From Umbilicaria muhlenbergii (lineage: Eukaryota > Ascomycota > Lecanoromycetes > Umbilicariales > Umbilicariaceae), in NCBI GenBank assembly GCA_000611775.1, contig KK106982.1:124001-188000 (forward strand): a DNA stretch of 64,000 nucleotides, given 5' to 3'. How positions within the stretch are numbered: position 1 is the stretch's first letter; each line of letters starts with the position of its first letter. Under the pieces are notes generated by a model. The model searched no databases, was not told the DNA's origin, and was given only the letters and a program-made list of their open reading frames with translations. The position numbers and the translations under genes are program-made. Of this stretch, positions 32,914 to 44,925 are shown piece after piece.

Positions 32914-34166
32914 TCTTTCTCATGTATAAGGGTCATCTGCGTTGGTTTTGAGCCGCACCTGTGACGCTTCTATCACAATTCTGAGCCTTCTATCTTAGCT
33001 TGTTGTTAGCAACGCTTGATCATAAAAGATGACGGCTCTTACAAATGTGTGCTGACAGTTTCTCTCTACATTTCTTGTTCCACTCCGTTCGCTTTACATT
33101 ATTGGGTCGACGAGAGGCCATTGTTTCCGGATCTTTTGCAGAGTGTATTGATCAGAATGTCCGAAGGAGACCTAGCTACCATGGATATGAACAGAGGCTG
33201 AATCGGACATCAAGAGCTTTTGACTGTTTATGGGGCTCCAGTTTTGGCACCCTCTTCCAAGAGCCAAAATTGGAGCCCCAAATCAAAGGGATGGAGACGA
33301 GCATATCGACTCTTGCGTTGATTGAGGGATTACTTCAATCCATGCCAAAGCCCTGCTGTTGTCAGGAATCACAACTGAAGGCTGTTTAGACCTACTTCAA
33401 TAGTATATTATTAGAGCCCAGCAGCTTGCCTGTGGCTTTAGGAGAAGATACTGAAGACGTGCTGAAGTGGCATTGGACTGACGCCGTGGCTATTTTTGTG
33501 TGAACGGTTTTCGGCCCTAGACAGCTCACAACCAAGATCAACCTCGTCACCAATCCTGGAAATGGCTTGGTGTACATCATCCACCCATGCCAGCGAGAGA
33601 TAAACATCCATCACTGATTCCACAATAGGTGAAAATTGATAATGAAGGAGATTTAATATCTCACTTACCCGTGATAGATTCCTCAGCAAAAGATTCATGC
33701 ACAACGCGAGATAACCAGAGGGGAGGTTGTGTGCCAACCACGTTGCGTTTAGAATGGTAAATAGAGTCATGGGCAGCGGGATTGAGGAGGACCAACTAGG
33801 AGAGCTGAGCGCTAGTAGTCAATACTCTGTGATGCTATACTATTCTAGCGGTTGGGCGCAAAAATCACAAAGTCCTGGCTTCTCATCCCATTCCCGCCTA
33901 TGAGCCAAAAGTGTTGGAGGAAAGGCGACATGTCCGCAGGAAAGAGTCTTCAAACCCATCACAGCCATAACTAGTCACATCATTCTGCCTCCAATGCCCT
34001 TTGTTCCCTCTCTGATATATCATCTTATTGATGCGCAATGGATTGATCTGGGATCTGAGCGGCGGCGCCCACTGAATTTAGAGCCAGGACACAAGTGTTA
34101 TAGGCATAAAACCTGGTTATAAAGTAGCTAAGGCAGACTTTATCTGAGTTTTCTCCCCTTTCCACT
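32914..34166. other. 1.25 kb without a supported gene
   Basis: A minus-strand frame at 33438-33770 has a hydrophobic start (MTLFTILNATWLAHNLP) and a plausible GTAAGT intron, but after splicing it gives only about 45 residues, so I do not call it. The plus-strand frames at 33016-33389 look like chance. The only clear structure is the inverted repeat at 33231-33280. AT content is intermediate. Confidence 0.4.
33231..33280. repeat. 18-bp inverted repeat (hairpin)
   Basis: TGGGGCTCCAGTTTTGGC at 33231-33248 pairs with GCCAAAATTGGAGCCCCA at 33263-33280 with one G:T-type mismatch around a 14-nt loop. It may be a tiny palindromic MITE or its relic. No flanking duplication is evident. Confidence 0.8.
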
Positions 34167-34904
34167 TCACAACCACCACCCATCCTTTCCCGTTGCATCA
34201 ATGTGATGCAAAGATTCCACGTTGAATTCAATCTTTTGAAAGTAATAATCCGATGGGTGCTCCGCACGCATGTCGGACTGTGACAAGATGAGACAGCAAA
34301 TATTATCCACCTGAGACAGTCGCTTTGCTCTTCCATTGATGCCGACAATCTCATTATATCCAAGTCGTCTGAGCGTAAAATTAGTATGCTGTCAAAACAG
34401 GTACCTTCCTCCTGGATGGCCGCTCCTAGTAGAAAACAGTTTTTTCAGGTCTGGCAGTATCAAAATCTCTGGATCATTGAGGACAGCCTCAACATTGACG
34501 ACTAGCTCACAGTCAAGGTGGACTTCTTTGGTAGCCTCATTGAAATTGTGCGGTTTGAGACAAGAGAAGAACAAATGATGTAATTCCTCACTTCAAGTGA
34601 TGAAATCTCCTGACATATCATCAGGCTGAAGTATCAAGTAGTTCTCCTTATCTTCCTTCCCTTGGGAACCGTGGTAGCAATTTTCCAGGTCATAGCCTAT
34701 CAGAACGGAGTTGATGTGTCGGCGCTCTGCTTCATTGAGCCATTCCTGACTTTGGAACATCAAATCCCATACTCAAGCATGCTTATACTGTGCTGAAAGA
34801 AGCCGAAAATGAAAGATCCGGGATGCATTTAGAGCGGATAGTGATGATAATTTCTGTGCGATAATATCCCACACCTCTTGAGCCAATTTGTCTGAGAGAG
34901 GCAT
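34167..34904 (-). pseudogene. F-box-like protein, decayed
   Basis: The start is ATG 34904 (MPLSDKL), possibly earlier. The first ~35 residues fit an F-box (PLSDKLAQEVWDIIAQKL then LSALNASRIF), the Skp1-binding module of SCF ubiquitin ligases. The rest (INSVLIGYDLENCYHG; FFSCLKPHNFNEATKEV; VVNVEAVLNDPEILILP; FTLRRLGYNEIVGINGRA; DYYFQKIEFNVESL) resembles, from memory, a large fungal family of F-box proteins with this same tail. Three in-frame TGA fall where Trp is expected (HA.VWD, FIT.SEE, YLF.QHT), and the frame ends at TGA 34167-34169. Without these changes the frame would run through, so loss was by point mutation, not insertion. Confidence 0.68.
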
Positions 34905-35027
34905 TGAAGTGAAATTATTAGTATGAGTCATATGAAGATGAGTTGAATGAGTCTGCAACATAAATGAGGGTCGCCTCGACTTTCTATGCATTATCAATTA
35001 TCAATTATCAGCGCGAGGGGTAGCCAA

Positions 35028-35094
35028 TAATGAATACCCCCGCCAATAATGGATACCCTAGCCAGTAATGGATGCCTCAGCCAGAAGTTGATGC
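35028..35094. repeat. GCCAATAATGGATACC short tandem array
   Basis: Four imperfect ~18-20 bp units (GCCAATAATGAATACC, GCCAATAATGGATACC, GCCAGTAATGGATGCC, GCCAGAAGTTGATGC) occur in a row. The motif recurs near 25457 (CCCATTATGGATGCC) and next to the MULE ends. Confidence 0.7.
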
Positions 35095-35320
35095 TGTGTA
35101 CATATCATGTGTGCAGATGAGAAGCTTGAGTATGCAAAAAATGCAATATGTTCAGTTATTCTGTCTGATTCAGCCGGGTCAGAACTGGAATTACATACAA
35201 CAATCTCTCATCCCGCTGTATAAAGGTCAATGAAGCACACCTTGGGCTCTAACTTACTCAAAGGACTGTGATAGTCTCGTATAGCTAAATCTTTGCTTGC
35301 GAATGCGGAACCATCTCGTA

Positions 35321-36572
35321 CTATGCCGGAAGATTGATAGGCTGCGAGTCAGATTCATTGAGCAGTCTCAGGTCAATGAATAGGGGAGGGTCAGAGTAGA
35401 CTGATGATGCCGGCGTCAGGGTATCAAGTGTGGTCTCATCTGAGGTTCACTCACTTGTCAAATGTGGATTTTCAGAGCTTGTGAGAGACGCTGCAGACAG
35501 ACTTCGCTTCTCCTGATTTGCTATTGGATTGATCGAAGGAAGAGAATAACTTTGAAAGGGATCATTTTCCTCTTCCAGTCCCACCGGTCTTGAAGAAACG
35601 ATGAAATCAAATGCCTTGAGAAGTGGTGAATCCATTGTGTCATTGATATGCTTGTAAGGGCTTTCCTCATTTAGGAGGTCACAATGATGCTCTAGCATGA
35701 CACTCATCCTGAGGAAAGCCCTCACACTCAAAGAAGACGGATGCGTCCGGTGACGCCTTTTGATCAGATTGAGCTTGATCCGCTCAACGCAGTGTACATC
35801 CTGACAGTGATACTGAAGATCTTGAATCAAGTTGAAAGAAAGTGCACAGCATGAATCTGGACATGAAACTGCCTTGCTCTCACCCGCTTTCATAAATCAG
35901 TTGTATATGTCCTTTAACTGTCAGAAATGTTCTTGCAGGTGCTCTCTTCAGCTCTGCTTGATGAAAAACTGATGAAAATGTTTTGTTGGTGAGAGCTTCA
36001 AGTTGAAGAGACAGAAGAGACATTGCTCAGCAGTAGTGAGGGTTCAGCGGAAGACAAGGGGATTGCATTGAACTGAGAGCGTCTCAAGGTCAGTGAGGTG
36101 GCATTGACAATGCTCAAATCATTCAGCCCCACTGATGAACCATTTGTTGCACTGAAAACAAAGCTCAGCAAAGCTGTATTTCCTTTCAAGGGAGCCCTTA
36201 TGGCAACAGTAAATATGTTCTCACCTATCAGCAGTACTGATGCTGTGGATGTTTTATCAGCCAGCTCACCACAACTGAGCATTTGGGAAATTGGGAAAGG
36301 AGACGTAGATGAACTGGTTCATTTCCTGCGCACATTGAGGTACAGGGCAATAACCGTTTTCAGGCTGCAAGCTTGAATGATAGACTACCTGTGGATTTTC
36401 TTCACATAATGTGATCATGTCCTGAAGTGCGTGACGGCCTTGTATACTGCGGAGAGGAACGTTGAGGAAGAGTGAAGATGTCAGCTGATCACGTGGCGGA
36501 TCTAAACAGCAAATGCAGTTGAAGTAGCTTGACAGACTTGTGACTTGAGGTGCTTCATCCTCAGTGTTTAAG
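35321..36572 (-). pseudogene. DUF3435 recombinase gene, 3' part (zinc-finger tail)
   Basis: This is the downstream part of the gene whose 5' part is at 44926-46736; Ty3 element C lies between. From 36572 leftward the minus strand encodes, in shifting frames, DPPRDQLTSSLFLNVPLRS, QGRHALQDMITLCEENPQV and ENGYCPVPQCAQEMN. Later come HCQDVHCVERIKLNLIKRRHR and CPDSCCALSFNLIQDLQYH, the C2H2-like finger at the end of many DUF3435 (FluG-domain) proteins. The frame ends at about TAG 35321-35323. An intron with acceptor near 35877 is likely. The stretch carries several stops and shifts and is AT-rich. Confidence 0.75.
36568..36572. repeat. Left target duplication TTAAG of element C
   Basis: TTAAG abuts the 5' LTR, and the identical pentamer follows the 3' LTR at 44921-44925. 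Confidence 0.95.
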
Positions 36573-36855
36573 TGTCAGGGCCACCATATAATAGTATGAC
36601 AGTACGACACTAGTACGACACTATAGTACGACACTATAGTACGACATTATATAGATATGATGACTCAGCGCCTAGCGCCTTGGCATCAAGTAAAACTCTT
36701 CACAAGGAGGTTCAGAAACCTGCTTCCTCAGTGATCAGTTTTGCCACTGAATAGAAGACATATAACCATTGCATTGGCCTCATCATGACTATATTGCCTA
36801 TGACACCTCATTCAAACACCACTATGACGCTCTGTCATACACCCCGCCTCTTACA
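36573..36855 (+). repeat. 5' LTR of element C
   Basis: 283 bp, TGTCAGGGCC to CCTCTTACA. It has lost more CpG sites than the 3' copy. Confidence 0.95.
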
Positions 36856-39800
36856 TACTGATCGCTCAGTACCTTCAGGCGAACGGTCACGTTGAAAGCA
36901 AATAAGACATGATGGCATCAACGCTTCAATCTCATCAGGTCAGTGAAACAGTCAACAATCAAGCTGAGGCAGGCCCTTCAATTAGCAGGTCTACATTATC
37001 AGTTGTTGATACCTCTACTTCTGACATCATTGATGATGATGAACATATCACTGCAGGAAACAAAAATGACATCATTGAAGATCTTGAGGCAGTCACTGCT
37101 CATAATCAGGAGGTCATCAAGCATCAGTGATCACAGTTACAATGTGTACAATAAGAAATTAAGTTTAAAGACAATAAAAGGGAGCTTCAGGAGCTCAATC
37201 AACACCTGTAAAAAAATTCTTCAATTATGACAAACTCAGGGAACAACACAGGTTCATCACATGAACTACAATGTCAAGTTATGACAGACATCACACCTCT
37301 CCCTTTTCAACACCTTATAAAGTCATGAGAGCCTCATCTTTATGCAGGAGGTGTCAAAGTCATGAGATGAAGACTTCAAGAATACTTGAATGAAATCAAT
37401 CAAAATCAGAAGCTGATGTCAGAGCAATTCTCTACTGAATGAGATTTCATCATCTGAGCAGGCACCTACCTTGAGAAAACAGTCATGAGTGACTGATGAA
37501 AGCAAAAGGAGCAGCATGATCACATTTAAGTCATTTACAACAACTTTTTAAAGATTCTAGAGAAGAACCTATCCCCTGATGAAGACATGAATGAATGAAA
37601 TATCATCACCTTTAATGCAGTTGAATTTCACAGTCATAATACAATCATCTTCTGATATGACAGATTATCAGAACTCTACTGCTTCCTTTCAGCTTCACAC
37701 AAGGAAATCAGTGAGATGCTCATTTAAAACTGTTAATGATCAAGGCTTCCTCATCATGTTCTGACTGAACTACAATGTTGAGATCTGATGCAGGTTGCAA
37801 GACAGTCAGTGCAGGAAATTTCAACACATCTTGACATCATCATTAATCATGAACTGTTCTGAAGTCGTTCAGACACTAAAAAGGACTGTTAAAACAAGAT
37901 TGATGACATAAACAAAAGTATGACACTGACATCATACTATGACAGAAAAGAATCTTTCACTGAACAATAAACCTCTCACCCTCAACAATTCAATCATGAA
38001 AAAAAGAACAATTCATGAGGTTTTTATCAAGAAAGTAGCCGTGACCAAAGCTGAAATTTAAATCACATATCAGTTGCGGAGAAAGTGATCATGACAATAA
38101 TGCAGACATTCACAGGACCTTCACACTGACAAAGAGACTTTGTTCTCAAGAATGAAGTGAATACATGAAAAGCAGCAGGCCTCTGTATCAAGTGTGAAGT
38201 CATCAGTCATTGAATAAATAATTGTATGACTGAATGATCTACAGCCGTCTTCATCACAATTAATGTGAATAAATGATTCACAGATCACCTTCAGTTTGCT
38301 TCATTACTAATTATTGATGATATCTCACGTCTGATATCAGGGCAACTAGAGGTGAAACTGCACATAACAACAATGAGTGATATGATGAGCAAATCTCCAC
38401 AATATTCATATATTATCAACAATGACAGTCAGGGGAATATAATCACATGAGATGTTGTCAACAAGCTGTTCTTACTGACTGAATCCTATGAGGCTCAAGG
38501 CAATGCATGAGGTAATGTGATTGAGCTATCAGAGTCTGTCATACTGATGATTACAGCATACAACACTGACGGTCAACTCTATCATTATAACAATCATTTC
38601 TTTGTCACATAAGACAACACATCAGCTCCTTTTGTCCTCAGGCTATCATTTTTAGTTCATGCAAACTCAAATCACTACTATGATACGGGTAAATTTCTAT
38701 GAAGAAAGTCAAAACATACTACCTCATGCTGTATATTCATCACTGATGAAAAGAAGATGTTGAAGAATGTTTTATGTATGAACAACCTCATCATTATTGA
38801 CTGTTTTATAGAGCTGGCAGACCTAGTGACTGATATGAAAAAATATACTCTACAGATGAACTTGTTGTGATATGACAAAGAGTATGACAATGTCTATGAC
38901 AGTCTACCTCCTGAATATTATGACTTCACAGACATATTTCAGACAACTGAGAAGCAGTCTTTACCTGAGAGAGGTTCACATGATCATGTCATTGACTTGA
39001 AATCAAGGCAGCAACCTTCATTCAGAAAGTTATACTTGATGTTCTCAGCTGAACTTAATGTACTGAAGGTATATCTAGATGATGTTATGAAAGTAAACAT
39101 AATCTGTAAATTAATATCACCTGCAGCTTCACCTGTTATGTTTGTACTGAAATCAGACGGCAGCTTATGACTAGTCATTGATTATAAGTGCTTGAACAAT
39201 ATTATCATTAAAAATCACTACTCACTATCACTTATATCAGACATGTTGAATCATCTTCAAGAAGTTAAGAAGTTCACTAAGCTGAACTGCAAGGATGCAT
39301 ATAATCAAATATGAATCAAGGGTGAAGATGAGTGAAAAACAGTGTTCTGAACACAGTTCAGCCTGTTTGAATATCTTGTCATGCCTTTCAGTCTCATGAA
39401 TGCTCCTGCTACATTTCAGGCATTCATTGATAAGGCTCTTGACAAGTTCCTTAATATAATCTGTGTAATTTATCTAGATGATATCCTGATCTTCAGCAAA
39501 GATGAATTCAAACATGAGAAGCATGTATGACAAGTATTAATTACATTACAACATCATGATCTTCATCTTAAGATCAGCAAATGCTTTTTTAATGCAACAG
39601 AAGTGAACTTCCTGAGGTTTAAGATTAATACTGAAGGCATACATATGAGTTCAGAAAGGATTCACGCTGTTGAAGAATGACTACCCTCAGAGAACATTCA
39701 TGAATTGCAGATTTTTCTAAGCTTCATTAACTTCTTCTGAAGGTTTATAAGAGATTATTCATGAATTGCAGCATCACTGTTAAATCTTCTGAAAACAGGA

Positions 39801-40641
39801 AAGAATAAAAAGAAGATTAAAGATACATCATCCTCTCCTCTTCAATCTCAATGAACTGTTATTAAAAGAAAGCAGAACAGCCTGACCTCATTGTGAAGAT
39901 TTAATACAGAGTATTCAGCATGCAACCTGTAAGTCAGAGGAAAATTATAACAAGAAAACATCATACCTGCCTCTTTTTCACTCTCAGGAGTCACATTGAA
40001 AGTGTTTAATGCTTTGAAGGAGACCTTCATGAGTGCTTCATTATTATGTTATTTTGATGAAAACAAACTCATGAGGGTTGAAACAGATGCCTCTGAATTC
40101 ACAATTAATGAAATCTTGACACAACACTTTGAGGTCAACAGTCAATTGCACTGATTATTAATTACTTATTACAGTAAGAAGCTGCTAAATACTGAGACCT
40201 GATATGATACAAGTGAGCAAGAGCTTCTTGTCATCATGAAAGTCATGCATCATTGACAGCACTACTGTTGAGGTGTTAAGCATCTGATCATCATATTGAC
40301 TGATCATGCAAACCTTGTTTGATTTATGACTATCTCAAACCTCACATGAAGGCAGCTCAAGTGAGCTGAAAAGCTCACTGAGTATGACTTTAAGATCACA
40401 TATCAAGAGGGCAAGAAGAACTCTGCTGACAGTCTGTCAAGATGACCTGATTATGAACTGCTGAAGGCTGTCAGTACCTCAACTGTCACTGAAATAATGC
40501 AACAGTCCTTCCATTTAAGAAGCAAGGATTATAAGTCAGTGCAGGAGAAATTATACATGCTTGTCACAATGATGCTGCAGTCAAGACGCTCAGTATGACA
40601 GAGATTACAACAAAAGAATGTCATACCTGTCACAATGAATA

Positions 40642-40911
40642 ATATCAGTATAATGAATACTGAAGCTGACAGCATGATTGAAACATCAGCAGTTCATGAT
40701 CTACATGCTCAAGAAGCAAGCTGTGATGAACATATCAATATGATGAATACTGAAGCTGACAGCACAACTGAAACATCAGCAGTTCATGATCTACATGCTT
40801 GAGAAGCAAGCTGTGATGAACATATCAGTATGATGAATACTGAAGCTGATGATACAATTGAAACATCAGCAGTCCGTGACCTATATGCTCAAGAAGCAAG
40901 CCGTGACTGAA
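40642..40911 (+). repeat. Three 90-bp tandem repeats between RNase H and integrase of element C
   Basis: Units starting at 40642, 40732 and 40822 share AATACTGAAGCTGA, GAAACATCAGCAGT and AAGAAGCAAGC. The period is exactly 90 bp (30 codons), so the unit keeps the pol frame. It lies in the spacer between RNase H and integrase, where no enzymatic domain is expected. Confidence 0.92.
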
Positions 40912-42647
40912 TGAAAAAGCTTAAGTATGCAAAACCTGAGCAGCACTCAATCAAGGATAACACAGCAAGCACTGTAGTTATGAATGATGACATAAGTCAC
41001 ATTTTTATTAATTTTTAAATTGAGGATAGCACTCCTTCTGCTGACATTGTTGAAGTGTTTCAGCTCATGTCTACTCACTCACTCCTAGGTGAGGAGATAA
41101 CAGCTTATACAAGAATGTTTATTAAACAACTTGAATATACAATTCATACTGAACAGTCAAAAGATGATTTGATATGATGAGTATGACAGGGATTAACTAC
41201 CCCTCTTGAGGATAAAAACAACTTGACTGAGTCAGAAATGACAAATATGATGACAATACTCCCTGACATAATGAAATGTTGAGAGGAAATTGAGGATGTC
41301 ATATACTATAATGATAAGATTTACATTTCACAGAACCCTGCCCTCTGCAATGCAGTGATCAGTTGATTTCATGATGATGTCTTTGCAGGTCATTTCAGGA
41401 AATCAAGAATTACAAAATTGATGCAGTGATCTTATGACTGACTTGATGCTGTCAGAGATGTATGATGTTACTGTCATGATTGTGTCAAATGTCAAAAGGT
41501 GAAGCCAGCTCATCACAAATCATACAAGTTATTAAACTCATTGTCAGTCTCAACTGAGCTGTGACATATGATGACAATGAACTTCATTACAGATATGCCA
41601 CTGAGCAGCAAATATGAAAGTATGACATGAGATTCAATCCTTGTCATAGTTGATAAGTTGATCAAAATGGCTCACTATATTTCAGTACAGAAGACAATGT
41701 CAGTTGCTGACTTCATTGAAGTGTTTATTCAGGACATAATTAAGCATCATGACATGTCAAAAGTCTTAATCACAGACAGAGATAAGCTGTTTACATCAGA
41801 GCAGTGAATCAGCTTCTGCTTTCACATGTGATGTTGTCATAACATGTCAACAGCTTTTCACCTGCAAACTGACAGTCAAACAGAGAGGCAGAATCAGTCT
41901 CTGAAGATGTATTTACACATATTCATTAATGAGCAGCAAGAGAACTGAGTGAAGCTTTTACTCTGCATGAAGTTCTCATACAACAACTTCATACATGCTG
42001 CTATGAGAAAGAGCTCCTTTCAGCTTAATCTAAAGTGAGACCCTCAGATGAGTCTAAGTAAGCTGTTTATACAGCACTCACATGAACAAATAAGACTCTA
42101 TGCAGATGCACAGCAGCTTCAAGATTAAATTGTAACAGCTCAGAAGCAACTACAACAGGTCAACAAGATGTATACAAATTATTATAATCAGCATTAAATG
42201 AAGATAACATTCAAAGAAGGTGATTTAATACTGATTAATGAAAAGAATGTGTCAGTGAACAAGCAGATGAAGAAACTGCATTGAAAAAAGCTCAGCTCAT
42301 TCATGATATGACATGTGATAAGTTAATCATCATATGAACTTGACCTCTCAGAGGATCAAAACATCTATAACATATTCAACATCACTTTATTGAAGTCATT
42401 TCAAGACACACGTCATGTGTCTCCTGCATTGACAGGAAAAAACCTACTACTCAACTGAGACAATGAGTGAGAAGTCAAGGCAATTGTGAATAAATAAATT
42501 CATGACAGCAGGCTTCAATACCTCATCAAATGAAAGCTGATGAACCAGGTGTGAGATGACACATGAGAGTCAACACACTTCATTCACAATGTAAAAGCAA
42601 AAATGTGAAAATTTCATGTTGACAACTCTGACAAACAGAAATTCAGG

Positions 42648-42809
42648 TGAGCCTTAAGATGTGACTCTTCAAGATTGATTGAGAGGCTGTCACAAAAGTC
42701 ATGAGCCTTAAGATGTGACTCTTCAAGATTGATTGAGAAGCTGTCACAAAAGTCATGAGCCTTAAAACATGACCTTTCAAGATCAATTGAGAAGCTGTTG
42801 CAAAAGTCA
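42648..42809. repeat. Three 54-bp tandem repeats in element C
   Basis: Units at 42648, 42702 and 42756 each start TGAGCCTTAA and end CAAAAGTCA. They lie just after the chromodomain-like region. Confidence 0.92.
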
Positions 42810-44637
42810 TGAGTTTTAAAAACTGAAAACTTTGTCAGTTTTGTTAATCTGATCTCTTATGACAGAGCCTGTGCTCTATGATAAGTATGACAGAGGTTAT
42901 GATGTTATGATGTTATGACAGGATCTTTAATAGAATTACTGCATGAACTACATTATTATAAACATGTCACATTGCAGAGAACACTCAAGTGCAGAAGCAT
43001 TTCATTTCAGGTTTAAAGATCAAAATGAACTTGAGATCAACACCTTCACTCAATCTCTCATCAGTGTCACATTAAATCATCTTCATTTATTTACTTGTCT
43101 TCTGCTGTCTTAAACTCTTTTTCACTGTTTGATGAAGCCTCTGACCTCATCTCCTCAACATGATGCTGCTCACAGAGTTCAATATACTCTTGATGATGAT
43201 GAGATTGATGAGTGTTGAGAACATGAAGAGCATGAGCAGTGCTCTTCAGCAAGACAACAAGAGCTTGAATGAGCTCCTCAGAACTACTGAATTAACACAT
43301 TTTAACTCAAAGAAGTTAAGAAACTCATGTTGAGGAGCAGCTGCAGAAGGCGTGAAAAGTGTTAATAATGATTAATAAGAAGCAGCAGCATGAGGAATTA
43401 ATCAGCTGTCAAGCACTATACAACAATTAGCATATTAATAATACAACAGTGCAACAGTACAGCAGTATGACAAAATGTTGTATGTACAACAGTACAACAA
43501 AATGTTGTATGTATGACAGTATGACAAAATGTCATAGGTATGACAAGTACATCATATTCATATTAAATGAAACAAAACAAAAAGAGATTAAGAAAGACAG
43601 ATTTACAGTGTGCTGTCACCCCTCCTGTCATCATAAGCACGCGCGTGCAGAACAACAACATCAGAGCTCTCAGAGGCTGAGGCAGTGATGATCAGAGGCT
43701 TCATCATGCATTAATCATGAGGATTGTGAAGCAATGTGCAACAAGTGCAGGCTGAATTGACTTGTGACATGAAGCACTGATCAACTTCAGCTCTTCTGCA
43801 AGAGTCACAGTGAGCAGTACCTGACAGCATGTGACTGAGGTTCTCTCAAATCACACACTCATGATGATGGCCCTGCTGTACACGCGCCGGCAGTGAGGTA
43901 TCATCATGACATCACACAGAGCAGGAACTGCTGCTGAAGACATCACTCAGAGGTAGACATCTGACCCTCTTCAAACACTGAACAGTCAGTTTTATCACCC
44001 TGTTTCCCTGTCTCTTTCTGAAGGTGTCAATCATCACAGTTTCACTCACTGACTCTGACTCAGAGCCCTCCTCATCACACTGAGCCTGAAGATCAACAGG
44101 CTTCCCTGGTGAAGACGGGTCTTCACCGTTGTCCGCGGCCATGAGTTTAAGAGTTCAAGTATTGATTGCCTATATATCATGTTAACATCCATATGAAGTA
44201 CGACAGGAAGTATGACACTGCAAATGAGGTGTGAGCTGCAAGCTTCATGACGCTCCCTTCATGAGGTGGACACCTTTGCAATGAGAGATGACGTCATGAA
44301 GTCATCAGGTCACTCAATGAGCTGTGGAAAAGTCATGAGAAGTATGACAACATGTCATAATAGAAACAATGAAGAAGAAACACAAGGGAAGGGGCATTTT
44401 GAACCTACAGTAAACATTGTGGTTTTTGATGTTTATGTTATGAAGAAAGCTTACTGCCAGCGTGATATCATCACAATTAAGTGAGGCATGTGATCAGCCT
44501 TACTTTAGTGCAGTCCCGCGTGACCACCCTACAAGCTCAACGCGCTCACCCTACAACCTCAACTGTTACGACGTCGTAATGAAGTTTACGAGCGGTCAGT
44601 TGGCTCCAGGGACGGCGTCATGGGAAGGGGAATGCTG

Positions 44638-44920
44638 TGTCAGGGCCACCATATAATAGTACGACAGTAAGACACTAGTACGACACTATAGTACAACACT
44701 ATAGTACGACATTATATAGATATGATGACTCAGCGCCTAGCGCCTTGGCATCAAGTAAAACTCTTCACAAGGAGGTTCAGAAACCTGCTTCCTCAGTGAT
44801 CAGTTTTGCCACCGAATAGAAGACGTATAACCATTGCATTGGCCCCATCGTGACTATATTGCCTACGACACCCCGTTCAAACACCACTACGACGCTCTGT
44901 CGTACACCCCGCCTCTTACA
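44638..44920 (+). repeat. 3' LTR of element C
   Basis: 283 bp, the same length as the 5' LTR. It is followed by the duplicated target TTAAG. Confidence 0.95.
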
Positions 44921-44925
44921 TTAAG

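Larger units (their letters stand above)
36573..44920 (+). mobile_element. Ty3/gypsy chromovirus C, full length, broken
   Basis: This is an 8.35-kb fossil LTR retrotransposon with 283-bp LTRs (36573-36855 and 44638-44920; TGTCAGGG to CTCTTACA) and TTAAG on both sides. Its gag region begins near 36909, with a CCHC-like knuckle near 38180-38225. Protease follows, then RT about 39000-39780, RNase H about 39960-40480, integrase about 41310-42020 and a chromodomain-like region about 42440-42600. A ~2-kb 3' untranslated part follows. It holds two internal tandem repeats. The frames are broken dozens of times. The LTRs differ at about 12 of 283 positions, 11 of them transitions and mostly at CpG, with the 3' copy better preserved. 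The solo LTR at 5809 is the same family. Confidence 0.95.

Noticed and set aside
33438-33770. 110-codon minus-strand frame with a hydrophobic start
   Set aside because: The plausible intron reduces it to about 45 residues, and no homology is recognised.
42648-42809. Regularly spaced direct repeats as a CRISPR-like array
   Set aside because: Units are contiguous tandem repeats without spacers, in a eukaryotic retroelement.
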